A DNA stretch of 64,000 nucleotides from Stictocephala bisonia. Lineage: Eukaryota; Arthropoda; Insecta; Hemiptera; Membracidae. Made by a program: the position numbers and the translations under genes. Location: assembly GCA_035578905.1 (NCBI GenBank), contig JAQJVL010000102.1, forward strand, positions 1,707,501 to 1,771,500, given 5' to 3'. The notes under the pieces were generated by a model, which was not told where the DNA came from, did not search any database, and saw nothing but the letters and a program-made list of their open reading frames with translations. Below, in pieces: positions 33,131 to 45,539 of the stretch (position 1 is its first letter; the number at the start of each line of letters is the position of its first letter).

Positions 33131-35060
33131 ACAGTACTTACATTGAGGACTGATTGGTTGCGTATTATTGAACACCCGCATTTGCCTTTATCAATGAAAA
33201 CAATTCAACCGTAATACGCGTAGATTAAAGGGTACTTACATTGAGGACTGATTGGTTGCGTATTATTGAATACCCGCATTTGCCTTTATCAATAAAAACA
33301 ATTCAACCGTAATACGCGTAGATGAATGGGTACTTACATTGAGGACTGATTGGTCGCATATTATTGAACACCCGCATTTGCCCTTTAACAATGAAAACAA
33401 TTCAACCGTAATACGCGTAAATCAATGGGTACTTACATTGAGGACTGATTGGTTGCGTATTATTGAACACCCGCATTTGCCTTTATCAATGAAAACAATT
33501 CAACCGTAATACGCGTAGATGAAAGGGTACTTACATTGAGGACTGATTGGTTGCGTATTATTGAACACCCGCATTTGGCCTTTATCAATGAAAACAATTT
33601 AACCGTAACACACGTAGATGAATGGGTACTTACATTGAGGACTGATTGGTTGCGTATTATTGAACACCCGAATTTGGCCTTTATCAATGAAAACAATTCA
33701 ACCGTAATACGCGTAGATCAATGGGTACTTACATTGCGGACTGATTGGTTGCGTATTATTGAACACCCGCATTTGCCCTTTATCAATGAAAACAATTCAA
33801 CCGTAATACGCGTAGATCAATGGGTACTTACATTGCGGACTGATTGGTTGCGTATTATTGAACACCCGCATTTGCCCTTTATCAATGAAAACAATTCAAC
33901 CGTAATACGCGTAGATCAATGGGTACTTACATTGAGGACTGATTGGTTGCGTATTATTGAACACCCGCATTTGCCTTTATCAATGAAAACAATTCAACCG
34001 TAATACGCGTAGATGAAAGGGTACTTACATTGAGGACTGATTGGTTGCGTATTATTGAACACCCGCATTTGGCCTTTATCAATGAAAACAATTTAACCGT
34101 AACACACGTAGATGGAAGGGTACTTACATTGAGGACTGATTGGTTGCGTATTATTGAACACCCGCATTTGGCCTTTATCAATGAAAACAATTTAACCGTA
34201 ACACACGTAGATGAATGGGTACTTACATTGAGGACTGATTGGTTGCGTATTATTGAACACCCGCATTTGGCCTTTATCATTGAAAACAATTCAACAGTAA
34301 TACGCATAGATGAATGGGTACTTACATTGAGGACTGTTTGGTTGCGTATTATTGAACACCCGCATTTGGCCTTTATTAATGAAAACAATTTAACCGTGAC
34401 ACACGTAGATGAATGGATATTTACATTGAGGTATGATAATTCACGTATTATTTATCCCTCGCATTTCCTCTTTATCAATGAAAACAACTCAACCGTGACA
34501 CACGTAGATGAATGGATATTTACATTGAGGTCTGATTAGTCGCGTATTATTTATCACTCGCATTTCCTCTTTATCAATGAAAACAATTTAACCGTAATAC
34601 GCGTAGATTAATGGATATTTACATTGAGGTCTGATTAGTCGCGTATTATTTATCACTCGCATTTCCTCTGTATCATTGAAAACAAGATGAATGGATTTAC
34701 ATTGAGGTCAGATTGGTGGCGTATTATTGAATACTCACATTTCCTCTCTATCACTGAAAACAATTCAACCGTAATACGCGTAGTAGAATGGGTTCTTATA
34801 TTAAGGACTGATAAGTCGCGTATTATTTATCACTGGCATTTCCTCTCTATCACTGAAAACAATTCAACCGTAATACGCGTAGGAGAATGGGTTCTTATAT
34901 TAAGGACTGATTTGTCGCGTATTATTTATCACTCGCATTTCCTCTTTATCATTGAAAACAATTCAATCGTAACACGCGTAGTCGAATGGGTACTCACATT
35001 GAGGACTGATTGGCCGCGTTCTATTGAACACAGACATTTACTCTTTATCAGTATGGGCCA
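33131..35060. repeat. 99-bp satellite array, about 19-20 units
   Basis: Units contain GGTACTTACATTGAGGACTG, ATTGGTTGCGTATTATTGAA, CACCCGCATTTG and CAACCGTAATACGCGTAGAT. Units of 99 bp keep one frame open for long runs on both strands, while neighbouring 98-bp units break it. The last third diverges (TATTTATCACTCGCATTTCC version). No start, signal or known domain accompanies the open frames, so it is annotated as a satellite, not a gene. Confidence 0.93.
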
Positions 35061-35938
35061 AACATTTAATTGGTCGGGTGCCTATCCGGTTTCCCTCATT
35101 ACTGCCTTTGCTGCTTTGCTTTCATCCTAGCAATCAATATATCATGTTATTGAGAACATTTTCATTTAAATAGGTAAAAATGCATTTTTCTATAAATATG
35201 AGTATTGTCCCATACTTTATTTTGTCAGTTACATATTTTATTCCAAAAACCACCAAGTTTATTAATGTTTCACATTAATAACAACAACACGTTGCATATT
35301 TACGTATTGTTAAAATTCATTGGGTGTAAATTGTGTCCCGTACTTCTACAAATCCACTGGAAAGGAATTATTTCAGCTTCTCCAGGTTGTTGTTTCAAAT
35401 TTTAGGGCTAATCGTGGAATGAATTCTTCTAGAGAGTGCCCAAATCAATATTACCTATTTTGGATAATTTTGGTGATAGGAAAACTATTCAATAGCTGTT
35501 TCATTCTACAACGAGCAGTTTGAGTTCAAATATCCATTTACAGTATATAAGTGCCCCTATTACTACTTTATTGAGTATAATTTATTGAACTTATTTACTG
35601 TTTACTTCAAATATACTCACTATAGGATTATGGAAATGTTTCTCAATGTTCTAATGCTTGGTTAGTGTTATTCCAACACCGACCTATTAACTTGGCATAA
35701 ATATAGCCTTATAAAAGTAACCATATCGTCTAAAGTAACTTGTTGGTTGTCATTCATACTTATCACCGCCAAGATATCTACTGAGACCCAGGGACTTACA
35801 CTACAAGATAGGCCTACTGTTACATCTAGCTAGGAAACGGGATCCATTTTCAACTATTCATTTTTGTACGAATAATATTAAGATTTAATTTCAATCAATT
35901 TTATTGAAACACACTACATCAAATGTGGACAGATTTTT
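35061..35938. other. AT-rich stretch, nothing recognised
   Basis: No gene or RNA recognised. Confidence 0.5.
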
Positions 35939-36096
35939 GACATGTTATGCCAATATAAATAATAATTTTAGAGATAACAGTTTTTAGATCATAATATATG
36001 CACCATTACATATTTTGGACATGTTATGCCAATATAAATAATAATTTTAGAGATAACAGTTTTTAGATCATAATATATGCACCATTACATATTTTT
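35939..36096. repeat. 79-bp tandem duplication
   Basis: 35939-36017 is repeated essentially without change at 36018-36096, starting GACATGTTATGCCAATATAA. High identity implies a recent event. Confidence 0.93.
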
Positions 36097-37340
36097 ACTA
36101 TATCTATTGTTATTAATAACTTATTCCTGTTATGTTATCCTTATTTATTGTTGATATCAACATGGAATAAACTTACTTTATCACTTGCTGCATGGACTGA
36201 TTTATTATTATGCATGTTGTAAATTTTGAATTATTTTTGTCTTAGTGCCGTAATATAATCGGCTATAAGCTGTTTTGTGCCATTTTTAAATTTAATAAAT
36301 AAATAAAAATAGATTTAAATAGTGTGCTAACCATTTATGCTCCTTTCTAGCAGTTGACACCAACAGGAGTTGATAAAGAAGGATTGAACTGAATTGATGA
36401 CAGCCAATAGTCCTCAAGTTCATGGTTTATCAATATTAATGCATTAAATGTCCTATGCCTCAATATTTTCTTTTTAACATAAAATCAGTGTATTTTAATA
36501 GGTTAATAACTATTCTGTTTTGTTCTACTTTAACAATAATGTCAGTATATACTTTAATAAAGACAGTAATTATTTTGTATATGATTAAGAACGCATGTGC
36601 GTTTTTATAAGATTTGCTTGATTGTCGAAGTACATGAGTGGTTTGGGTTATGAAAATATTGGGTAGTCCAGTCACATTTATATTATGTTACGAAAATTAT
36701 CTCAATAGTTTCCCACTCACCTCATTGATTTGTTCAAGAATATGCATATACGTTTCAATTAAAATGGTACAGAGATAAGGTTCTAAAACGTTTTGATTTG
36801 ATACAGAGGAATGTAAGAGATTATTATTGTAATTACAACTTTGATTAAGCTAATCCTCTTTCTGCGAATCATATTAATGAGTATCAATTTCAGCAAGAAA
36901 AAGCGATTAAAATAGATTATGTTATATTTGTTCATTACATTGTTGTTATAAAATACTTAAACAGTGAGTTTTCATAGCAATATGGAAAATAAATATTCAA
37001 ATGCCCCTGTTTTAAAACCATTTAAGTTTAATCTATATTTAAAAATATTTTTTAATTTAATGTATTAAAATAAACTAAGTTAGCTTTGGATAGACAAACC
37101 ATTAAGAAAGAATCGTTCGTCAACAAAACATATTGTAAAGGGAAGAGCAAGAGAAATCAAAGTTAAAATCGTGGACAAGATGACTGTGTTGATTAAGTGT
37201 GAAAGCTGTCACAATGTTTGTTTGTTTTGGCTTAGCCAATCAGTTGATAGATTGCTATTTGTTTTACCCAGTTAACGCCTGACCACTAGGGGCAAATACC
37301 ATTCTTACTATCATTACGATCGTACTGTCAGGCTTAAATG
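36097..37340. other. AT-rich stretch, nothing recognised
   Basis: No gene, RNA or repeat recognised on either strand. Confidence 0.5.
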
Positions 37341-38545
37341 TCGCTATTTTAGTCTACTTGACTACAAGATGGCCATTACAATACTAAATGACAGTCAGTA
37401 CTATGGCATTGTCAGGCTAAAATGTCACTAGTCTACTTGACTACAAGATGGTCATTACAATGCTAACAGACAGTCAGTACTATGGCATTGTCAGGCTAAA
37501 ATCTGAGGGTAGGAAAGTAGTATTGTAAGACTACTTGACTACAAGATGGTCATTACAATACTAACTGACAGTCAGTACTATGGAATTGTCAGGCTAAAAT
37601 GTCACTAGTCTACTTGACTACAAGATGGCCATTACAATACTAACTGACAGTCAGTACTATGGCATTTTCAGGCTAAAATGTCACTAGCCTACTTGACTAC
37701 AAGATGGCCATTACAATACTAACTGACAGTCAGTACTATGGCATTGTCAGGCTAAAATACTACTAGTCTACTTAATACAAAATGGCCATTAAAATACTAA
37801 CTGACAGTCAGTACTATGGCATTGTCAGGCTAAAATGTCACTAGTCTACTTGACTACAAGTTGGCCATTACAATACTAACTGACAATCAGTACTATTGCA
37901 CTGTCAGGCTAAAATGCCACTACTCTAGTCTACTTGAGTACAAGATAGCCATTACAATACTAACTGACAGTCAGTACTATGGCATTGTCAGGCTAAAATA
38001 CTACTAGTCTACTTAAATACAAAATGGCCATTACAATACTAACTGACAGTCAGTACTATGGCATTGTCCGGCTAATATGTCACTAGTCTACTTGTCTACG
38101 AGATGGTCATTACAATACTAACTGACAATCAGTACTATTGCACTGTCAGGCTAAAATGCCACTACTCTAGTCTACTTGAGTACAAGATAGCCATTACAGT
38201 ACTAACTGACAGTCAGTACTATGGCATTGTCAGGCTAAAATGTCATTAGTCTACTTGACTACAAGATGGCCATTACAATACTAACTGAGAGTCAGTACTA
38301 TGGCATTGTCAGGCTAATATGTCACTAGTCTACTTGACTACAAGATGGCCATTACAATACTAACTGACAATCAGTACTATTGCACTGTCAGACTAAAATG
38401 CCACTACTCTAGTCTACTTGAGTACAAGATAGCCATTACAATACTAACTGACGGTCAGTACTATCGCATTATCAGGCTAAAATGTCATTAGTCTACTTGA
38501 GTACAAGATGGCCATTAAAGAACTAACGGACATCCAGTACAACTT
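37341..38545. repeat. 79-bp satellite array with longer variants, about 15 units
   Basis: Units contain CAAGATGGCCATTACAATAC, TAACTGACAGTCAGTACTAT, GGCATTGTCAGGCTAAAATG and TCACTAGTCTACTTGACTA. A longer variant carries CCACTACTCTAGTCTACTTG and recurs at spaced intervals (about 37918, 38158, 38400). Most units contain the perfect dyad ACTGAC-A-GTCAGT. Confidence 0.93.
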
Positions 38546-39186
38546 GGATATCACGGTCTGGGTTTTTGCCATGTCGAAGGAAGGCGTTTAGTTCTCTGCC
38601 GAACGGTGATTAGTTACGTTGAATGGATTAGTCAAAACCCCCGTGTACTATAAATACTCGTATTGTACTTAGTACAATATACTCACTATCATAAGCTATC
38701 AATATTACGCTCAAATACATACTTGTAATATAGTAACTTTCTTTCCGGATCTGGTCGTCCTCTTGAACCAAAAGCTTGACATATAATGTATTAGTTTTAT
38801 TTAAGTCAAGGAAATCCATTACTAAATTTTTATCTATTGGAGAAAACCAATAGATTATTATTAGAAAAACAAAAGAAAAACCAATGGAGATTTCATTTCT
38901 ATTAAACTATAGAAACAAACCATTGTTTATAGCCTAGTAACTAATTAATAATACAGGCAAAAAGAATACTGACGATTCACCATTAATAATTTAATATTTG
39001 ATAAATGATAAATGATTTGATATTCCACGAATACGGGCACAAAACACATATATAATTAAATTGCCTCCCTATTTATTAAATAAGATAATGCTAGTCCCGT
39101 TTGTGGTTGTTTTAGTCAAGATTTAGATATATTGCCTCTTTTCATAGTTGAATTACGCTGTAAAGATATTGGTTACATTTTACTGA
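38546..39186. other. AT-rich stretch, nothing recognised
   Basis: No gene or RNA recognised. Confidence 0.5.
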
Positions 39187-39268
39187 CGTGGGTCAATACC
39201 ACTGTGTTGTACGTGTATGGGCGGGCGGGTGGGTCAATACCACTGTGTTGTACGTGTATGGGCAGGCG
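39187..39268. repeat. Minisatellite A, two units
   Basis: Two units containing GTGGGTCAATACCACTGTGT and ACGTGTATGGGC.GGCG, inserted next to an AT microsatellite. Confidence 0.85.
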
Positions 39269-39295
39269 TTGGTAACAACGCTATGAACAGTCAGA

Positions 39296-39298
<3 letters not shown>

Positions 39299-39354
<56 letters not shown>
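39299..39354. repeat. (AT)n microsatellite
   Basis: About 28 uninterrupted AT/TA dinucleotides. Confidence 0.98.
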
Positions 39355-39356
<2 letters not shown>

Positions 39357-41135
39357 TTCTTCAGACTATTGTTACGCCAATAGTTTTTGTAAAAACAAGA
39401 GTTCATATACGCTGGTGACAATATTCTCCCACATCACTCAAAGGAAATCAATAGTTTTTTCATGAATATGTAATACATTGTATGATGTAGCCTGCACATT
39501 GACAATATTTTAATTCTATGTAAAACTTGTGATCGTGCTGTTACCCTTGACAAGTGGTTCTGGACCTCGTAAACTCTATGCCAAGAGGATGCCGGGAAAT
39601 GATAAGGAAGAGGGTGCACTTACCACTGAAATCCGCTAAGATGTAAACCAGCAATTTTCTTTAAAAATAATTTTAGTTATTACTACAGTGCTTATTACTT
39701 ATTACTAATTTAATTATAAACTGTAAAAGTTAATTTGCTAAAAAAATACATAAAGTTGTCTTTTTCCTTTTCTATAAATTATCTCATTCAAGGAAATCGT
39801 ACAAGAACAGAATTCTTAGTAATGAAGGTGAAGTACCTTATTTTATCTAACATTTTCATTAGAATATAATTAGGGGTTTCCATACTTTGAGACGTTATCT
39901 TTTTGGGTGATTTAAATAAGATAAAAGTAGTTTGAGAAAATGTACGCTTTATGTCTAAGATATTAAGGTTTGTTTTTTACATATGTAATGTAGTCTTTAT
40001 ACGGTACGTACATCAGTAATTTATTTCAGTTACTGCATTTAATTTTTCATAACCAACTTAAGTTCTGATTTATTTTTTTGTGTTTTTATTTATACATTTC
40101 TCACAGTATATTTATTTAAAGTTTCTTATTTAATACGTAATATATTTATAGTTCATATAAATTAAAATTTTTACTGATTTCCATACCGTAAATAACCATG
40201 TTAGCATGAAATTAATAAACTCGTTAAAAAAATCAAAATAGATTTACTATATCCAAGAAGACTACTACTTCTGAGATAAAGTCTTATTTATTATACAGAT
40301 TGAATTAGTACTGAAATAAACTATTTTAATTAAAAAAAGTATTCAAAATTAATATGTCATATATTAATTTGTTATGTAATATACGGACCCAATAACCGTG
40401 ATTTAGACTAATTAACTGTAATCAAAAATAAATTATGTAGTCTTATTTCTTAAATACACGGATAACACTTTATTTAACATATAATAAATAAGATTAAAAC
40501 GTTTTAAAAGTTTGAACTTTAAATATGAAATACTTCGTTTAAGCTGAATATTTATTAGATTCGCTATCAATTTGATTTTTATTCACATTTCTATTTATAG
40601 TTAATGTTTGTATGGAGATAGAAAGTTACATGTAAACATGGCATTCTTTTAGCGACGCCTCCACTGTCAACGTGGAAACATGGGAAGTGACGAAGGTAAA
40701 CACTGTCGCTACCTTAATAACAACATTGTCAACACAATATTTTCCTGTTTGCCTCGTCAAAGGACCTTTGCACTTTAAACAGGAAAAGAGCTCCTTACGA
40801 GAAAGTTTTCTTGCTTTATGAAACATACTTTAAAGAATACATCGCCTAAATCTTCCAATGTAGTATCATTAGACTATTGACAAAACAGTAATTTGTAGAC
40901 GGATATAAAATGTATGAAATGCCCTTACTGAAGTACGCATGGGTACTTAACTATTCACGAGTGGGACCAATACAACGAGTCAAGTCAACGTTCTATGTGG
41001 CTCCCTTCCTCAAGGACCTCTCTTTCATCATATCCCTCATCACCCTCTGACAAACTTTCCTGAATATGTTCCTGTATGTTTGTGTCATACACCTGCTTCA
41101 TTTAGGTATTATTTTATTACATCACCCCATTCAGA
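39355..41135. other. AT-rich stretch, nothing recognised
   Basis: No coding similarity, RNA or tandem repeat recognised. The minus-strand frame at 40626-40826 contains CLKC and a later Cys but no known motif. Confidence 0.45.
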
Positions 41136-41270
41136 TTCTTTTTTTACTCTACTATCATACTCGACGATCATAACATTCTATAATATGATTTGTTCCCCTA
41201 ATGGATCTTTTTTTACTCTACTTCGACGATCATAACATTCTATAATATGATTTGTTCCCCTAATGGATTT
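41136..41270. repeat. Tandem duplication of about 65-70 bp
   Basis: Two copies of a unit containing TTTTTTACTCTACT, TCGACGATCATAACATTCTA and TGTTCCCCTAATGGAT. The first copy carries an extra ATCATAC before the shared part. Confidence 0.9.
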
Positions 41271-42161
41271 TTTTCTCTTATACACCCATCAAATATTAGC
41301 CTTAATTTTATTATTTATATTTCTTCATTACGTCTCAGCCTGTAAGTTTGAAGGTCAATATTTTAAGACCTAATAGTTTTCTGATAATCTTACTTTCCCT
41401 TTTTTGAATTATTTAATGTCGACATTAAATAAATATTTTCTCAGAACCATATAGTCTTTCTTTAGTCCTCGTAGAAAGTTGTTTATAAAATATTCAGTTA
41501 TGACTGAGTATTTTCATGGATAATCTACTAGTTTACTTTAAAAATTATAAATGAGATATTGTTTGAATTACAAAGTTATCTCGGCATGAATGTTAAAGTA
41601 TTTCCAACTTTATTTTACCAGAAATTTTGAAATGGTACAAACCAATTCTAGTGAAAAACTATCTATATTTGTTAGGAAAAAAATATTCCAATCCATGACC
41701 ATTCCAGGTTACTTTCGTAAGTTTTTATAAGTTAGCTTTTGTAAGAAAATAACCTGTTACGCCAATAATAATATGAAAAATCAATTATTTCCAGTGGAAA
41801 TAAAGCTTTAAAAATGAACTTCATTTTATTAGTTTGATCAATAATTGTTTAATGATATTTAATAATAACTCGGCAATTGCCACAAGATAGTCGCATATGG
41901 GTGGTGAAGGAGTGTGATCAACAAGTATAGTCATTGTTACTAACCAAGGTGAAACTTTCTTTAGAAATGGCTATTATAAAAGCACAGTAGTGAAGAAAAC
42001 TAAGAGAACTGCAGTTTAATGTAGAATCTGAACGTCGTAGTAAAGCTTACTGATCTGGTTTTGATCAAACTGACAAGAAACTGACACAATTCCTTCCACT
42101 GCTTAACACCAGAACAACCATGCCTCTTGGAAATTCCAGACTTCTCCAGCAGTGCTCACGT

Positions 42162-42257
42162 CTATGGTAATCGTTGTAAGTGAGGCATGAGACCAGAATC
42201 AATGTAAACAACACCTAGCAGAAGGATTACAGCACTACGACACAGTGCCTCTGTCAT
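42162..42257 (-). CDS. Unrecognised 31-codon frame with signal-peptide-like start
   Basis: The minus-strand ATG at 42257 opens a 31-codon frame ending at TAG 42162. The N-terminus is one short polar stretch and then a hydrophobic run (AVILLLGVVYI), as in a signal peptide or a first coding exon. No relative is recognised and no clear splice donor follows in frame. It may be chance. Confidence 0.12.
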   Translation of the reverse strand: MTEALCRSAVILLLGVVYIDSGLMPHLQRLP

Positions 42258-42671
42258 ATAATGTAGTATAATCCTAATAGTACAATCTACAATACAGCTT
42301 GATAAGTTATATTTATCAATGTTGATTGTCTATAAGGATGTAATCAATTTTCTTTTAGACTACGCTTTAAATGTATAATAGTGCACCTAAAGTTGTTTCT
42401 AATTAACTACTTATTACAGTGGCGTGCAACTGACTTACAGCTACCACAGTAAATGTCAAGTCTCTTCCTCACCTTATTAGTCTTCTCCCAGACAAATGGC
42501 TGGGATTTCATTAATGAATTTGTATTCACGACAAAAATAAACTATCATACCCTCTTTTAATAAAAAATGTTCCTTTAAATAATACAAAAAAGAGGGTCAA
42601 AATTGAGTTACTGGGAATGTAACTTCTATATTATAATTAATTGGTGAGTAAGGCCTCCTTCCCTTATACAG

Positions 42672-42720
42672 GAGCCCTGGATCCATCGAGCTCGCATCGC
42701 TGGACTAGGAAACTCTAAAG
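42672..42720 (+). CDS. Candidate 49-bp internal exon of an unknown gene
   Basis: A pyrimidine-rich run and acceptor (CCTCCTTCCCTTATACAG) precede 49 bp, which end in AAAG followed by a strong donor GTAAGGTAA. Only one of the three frames is open through it (EPWIHRARIAGLGNSK). No flanking exon was found, so this rests on splice-site form alone. Confidence 0.18.
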
Positions 42721-42897
42721 GTAAGGTAATTTCATGTATCTCCAATAATATGAGAACTTCTAACTAAGCAGGGAATGGAGTTTATTATAATATCGAAACT
42801 TTGTTCGAGGGATATAACCACCATTCAGCTGAGATGGGGAAAGGGGAGGTGAAACATAAGTTCATGCCCAGTCTACCTCCCCTATGACTCAACTTAT

Positions 42898-44354
42898 ATT
42901 TCAAAAGTATGTGGACCCGAGTGTTCAAAGACACCATACCTAGAAAATAATGATAATTACATGATTATTTTTTTAACTATAGAGAATTTAGTTTTGCGTT
43001 GAACTATGTATGTCAAATAATTTTCATAACTCCTTAAACATTTTTTGTTAGTGGTTGTATTTTAAAAGTACCGTTTTCACAATTTTAACCACCAAATTGA
43101 AAAAAATTATAAAAAATACCGTTACCTTGAAGTTTCACAATTTTTATTTAATATTTTTTAAGTTCTTGTAATTTTTTTGATTAACTTTTATTCGGATGTG
43201 AAAACTAGAACTCAGTATAATTTGATTCTGTTGATATCGGCATGATTTATGCAAACCAAATAAAATGGTTTCCAACCATAAATGTTGATAAGCGATTTTG
43301 TATTGACGTTTATGTGATAGCGTCGGGATGTACTGTCAGCCGTTAACAACTTCTTCAAACGCCTCGCCCGCACAGCTTTAACGCCCGCAACATTGCCAGG
43401 CACGGCACGTCTGACTGCCGCTGTTAAAACTCACATTTGCTGTATTCTTTTAAGTTTCTTCAACCATATTCCATAAACATTTTCTCATGCGGGCTTTAGA
43501 ACTCCAATTTCAGGTTTAAAAATGGTAGCTCCCGTTTCATAGGGATTGTCGATTATTTACAGTTCATTATTTACAATATCTTAACGGCTTTTTTCAATGT
43601 TTACAAGTATGTACAGTATATACAACATAATTTACTTTCAGTCTGCAGATTGCTTTCAAGTTTCACTAGTACAGACTCAACTTGTACTTCTTAATTTAAA
43701 TGGTCCCTTTACTCCTTTTCAATTTTTTCCGCACTTTTTATTCATGTTTTCCAGAGATCAGGTGAAACATATCGAAGGTGTTCCATGGCAAAGTCGCGGG
43801 GCTTAGATGCGCGGGCAAGGTGTTTGAAGGTATCGTTGACGGCTGACTGCACATCCTGTCACTATCAAATAAACGTCAATTGAAAATCACTTATCAAATT
43901 TATGGTTGGAAACCATTTTATTTGGTTTGCATGAATCAAGTCGATACAAACAGTACCAAATTATACTAAGTTCCAGTTTTCACAGCCGAATAAAATTTAA
44001 GCCACATAAAATACAAGAACTTAAAAAGAAAATTATATAAAAATTTTGAAAATTCATGCTAACGTTTGAAAACGGTTGACAAAGGTTTGGTAAAAGTTTC
44101 ATTTACATTAAACATTAATTAAATTTTGTATGATTTTTTAAAAACTGGCGGTTTGTTAGAAATTGCCAAAAAAACCGGTACTTTTTTAAATAATCGCTAA
44201 TAAATTTTTTTTACGAGTTATGAAAATTATTTGACAAACATGGTTCAACGCAAAACTAAATTATCTATAATGAAAATAAAAAATAATAATGTAATTATCA
44301 TTATTCGTCTAGGTACAGTGTCTTTGTAAACTCGGGTCTACATACTTTTGAAAT
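42898..44354. mobile_element. Fold-back element with ~0.5-kb inverted arms
   Basis: The left arm (about 42898-43405) and right arm (about 43778-44354) are imperfect reverse complements along their whole length. Shared blocks include ATTTCAAAAGTATGT, CATAACTC, CAAACCAAATAAAATGGTTT, GTCAGCCGTT and TTCAAAC. A ~370-bp centre separates them. Indels and substitutions show age. No transposase frame and no target duplication could be fixed. It may be a non-autonomous fold-back transposon or an old inverted duplication. Confidence 0.75.
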
Positions 44355-44699
44355 GGAGATAGTAAAAATGTATTGGAAAAAATATGTTCATTTCTTCGCC
44401 TGTATTGGAAACCAAGTTTCATACGTGGCAAAATGTAATATGAAGTTCGTGCAATTTATAGTATAGCTTAATTAGCATTAATTAGCACATAGTAGTCCAC
44501 CCCCAACTGGACCTGTCCACCTCCCCACTCGTGGGCGACACATCCCTGTGGGGATACCAACAGTAGAGGTGAGTCTCTCTTTGAATTATATTAACTAACA
44601 ACTTATTATGAAAGTATATTCTACCTAAATATAATTAATGTTGGTAATTAAACCAACCTTTGTTAATATGGTTTGTAGTGAGCTTATTTATATTACTTA
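44355..44699. other. Unique stretch, nothing recognised
   Basis: No gene recognised. A donor-like GAGGTGAGT occurs at about 44566, without a convincing exon. Confidence 0.4.
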
Positions 44700-45330
44700 C
44701 TGTACATCTAATTTACTAGACTCCATAAAAGACTGAACACTTTCCGGTGACGCTACACTGTCGGATCACAAAAACATTCAGTTTGCACTGAGTGTTGAAC
44801 AACCTCAGATGCTCGTGCCAAATAATAGAGATGGGGAACATCAGCCTTAACAAAATACAAGGCAATAAGGAAAGCCAAGTTTGAATCCTGGATAGTTTTC
44901 ACTGAGGAGAAAAACATCCAGAAAAAAGAGCTTGCTTCGAAACCTTTGAACCCGATTGGTTCACTTCGAAAATCAGACGGAGAATATACATCGACGGCAG
45001 GTGAAACTCTCGATCTTCTCCTCGAGACTCACTTTCTGGCATGCGTCAGGTATGACACCGAGCTGGCCGGTGAAAGCCCTCATCCAAGGGCTGCACGTGT
45101 GGATTGGAACCTGGCCAGACACATTGTCACCTTTTTTACGGAGAAATGGGCTATCAACAAGCTCAGCCCATTTAAATCACCCGGGGAAGATGGCATATAC
45201 ATACTTTTGTAGAAAGCACCCGACTCGGTTATACATCTGTTTTGTGAACTTTTCAGGGTCAGCGTGGCATATGGTTATGTACCAATGGCTTGGTTAGTGA
45301 GCAAAGTGTGTTTATCCTGAAGCAAAGTAA
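44700..45330 (+). pseudogene. LINE relic, Jockey/R1-like family
   Basis: Frame-shifted pieces of a non-LTR ORF2 lie between the endonuclease and the fingers of the reverse transcriptase. They are LSDHKNIQFAL (the end of the endonuclease with the SDH box), KYKAIRKAKFESWIVF, then the open frame 44946-45212 with the INKLSPFKSPGEDGI block. After a stop comes SVAYGYVPMAWLVSKVC. The PFKSPG.DGI wording is typical of R1/Jockey-type elements. Several frameshifts and loss of the catalytic palm make it inactive. Confidence 0.72.
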
Positions 45331-45539
45331 ATCTGACTATTTTTTTTTATTATACATTGTATTATTAGCTTGTAGACAAACTAAATAAGACTAAAAGAAG
45401 CCCACAGGCACCGTTGGAAGTTTCAAGACCTTTCACTTTCCAAGACCTTCTTGAGGCTGTCACACCTCAACCAAGTTGAGTAGGCAATCGGACTGGTTGG
45501 CATCTTTTCGAAAACTATAAACAATTGAAGAACGAAGTT
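45331..45539. other. Junction segment between two LINE relics
   Basis: No protein similarity could be read here. The first LINE family stops and the second starts within this segment. Confidence 0.4.

Larger units (their letters stand above)
41271..42897. other. Mostly AT-rich stretch with two weak exon-like patches
   Basis: No gene is established. The patches at 42162-42257 and 42672-42720, described separately, are less AT-rich than their surroundings. Confidence 0.4.

Noticed and set aside
33536..34539. Two long plus-strand frames encoding 33-residue repeats
   Set aside because: They are by-products of a 99-bp satellite; neighbouring 98-bp units break the frame and the opposite strand is equally open.
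40626..40826. Small Cys-containing minus-strand frame
   Set aside because: Two CxxC-like spacings only, no known domain, and AT-rich surroundings without splice signals.
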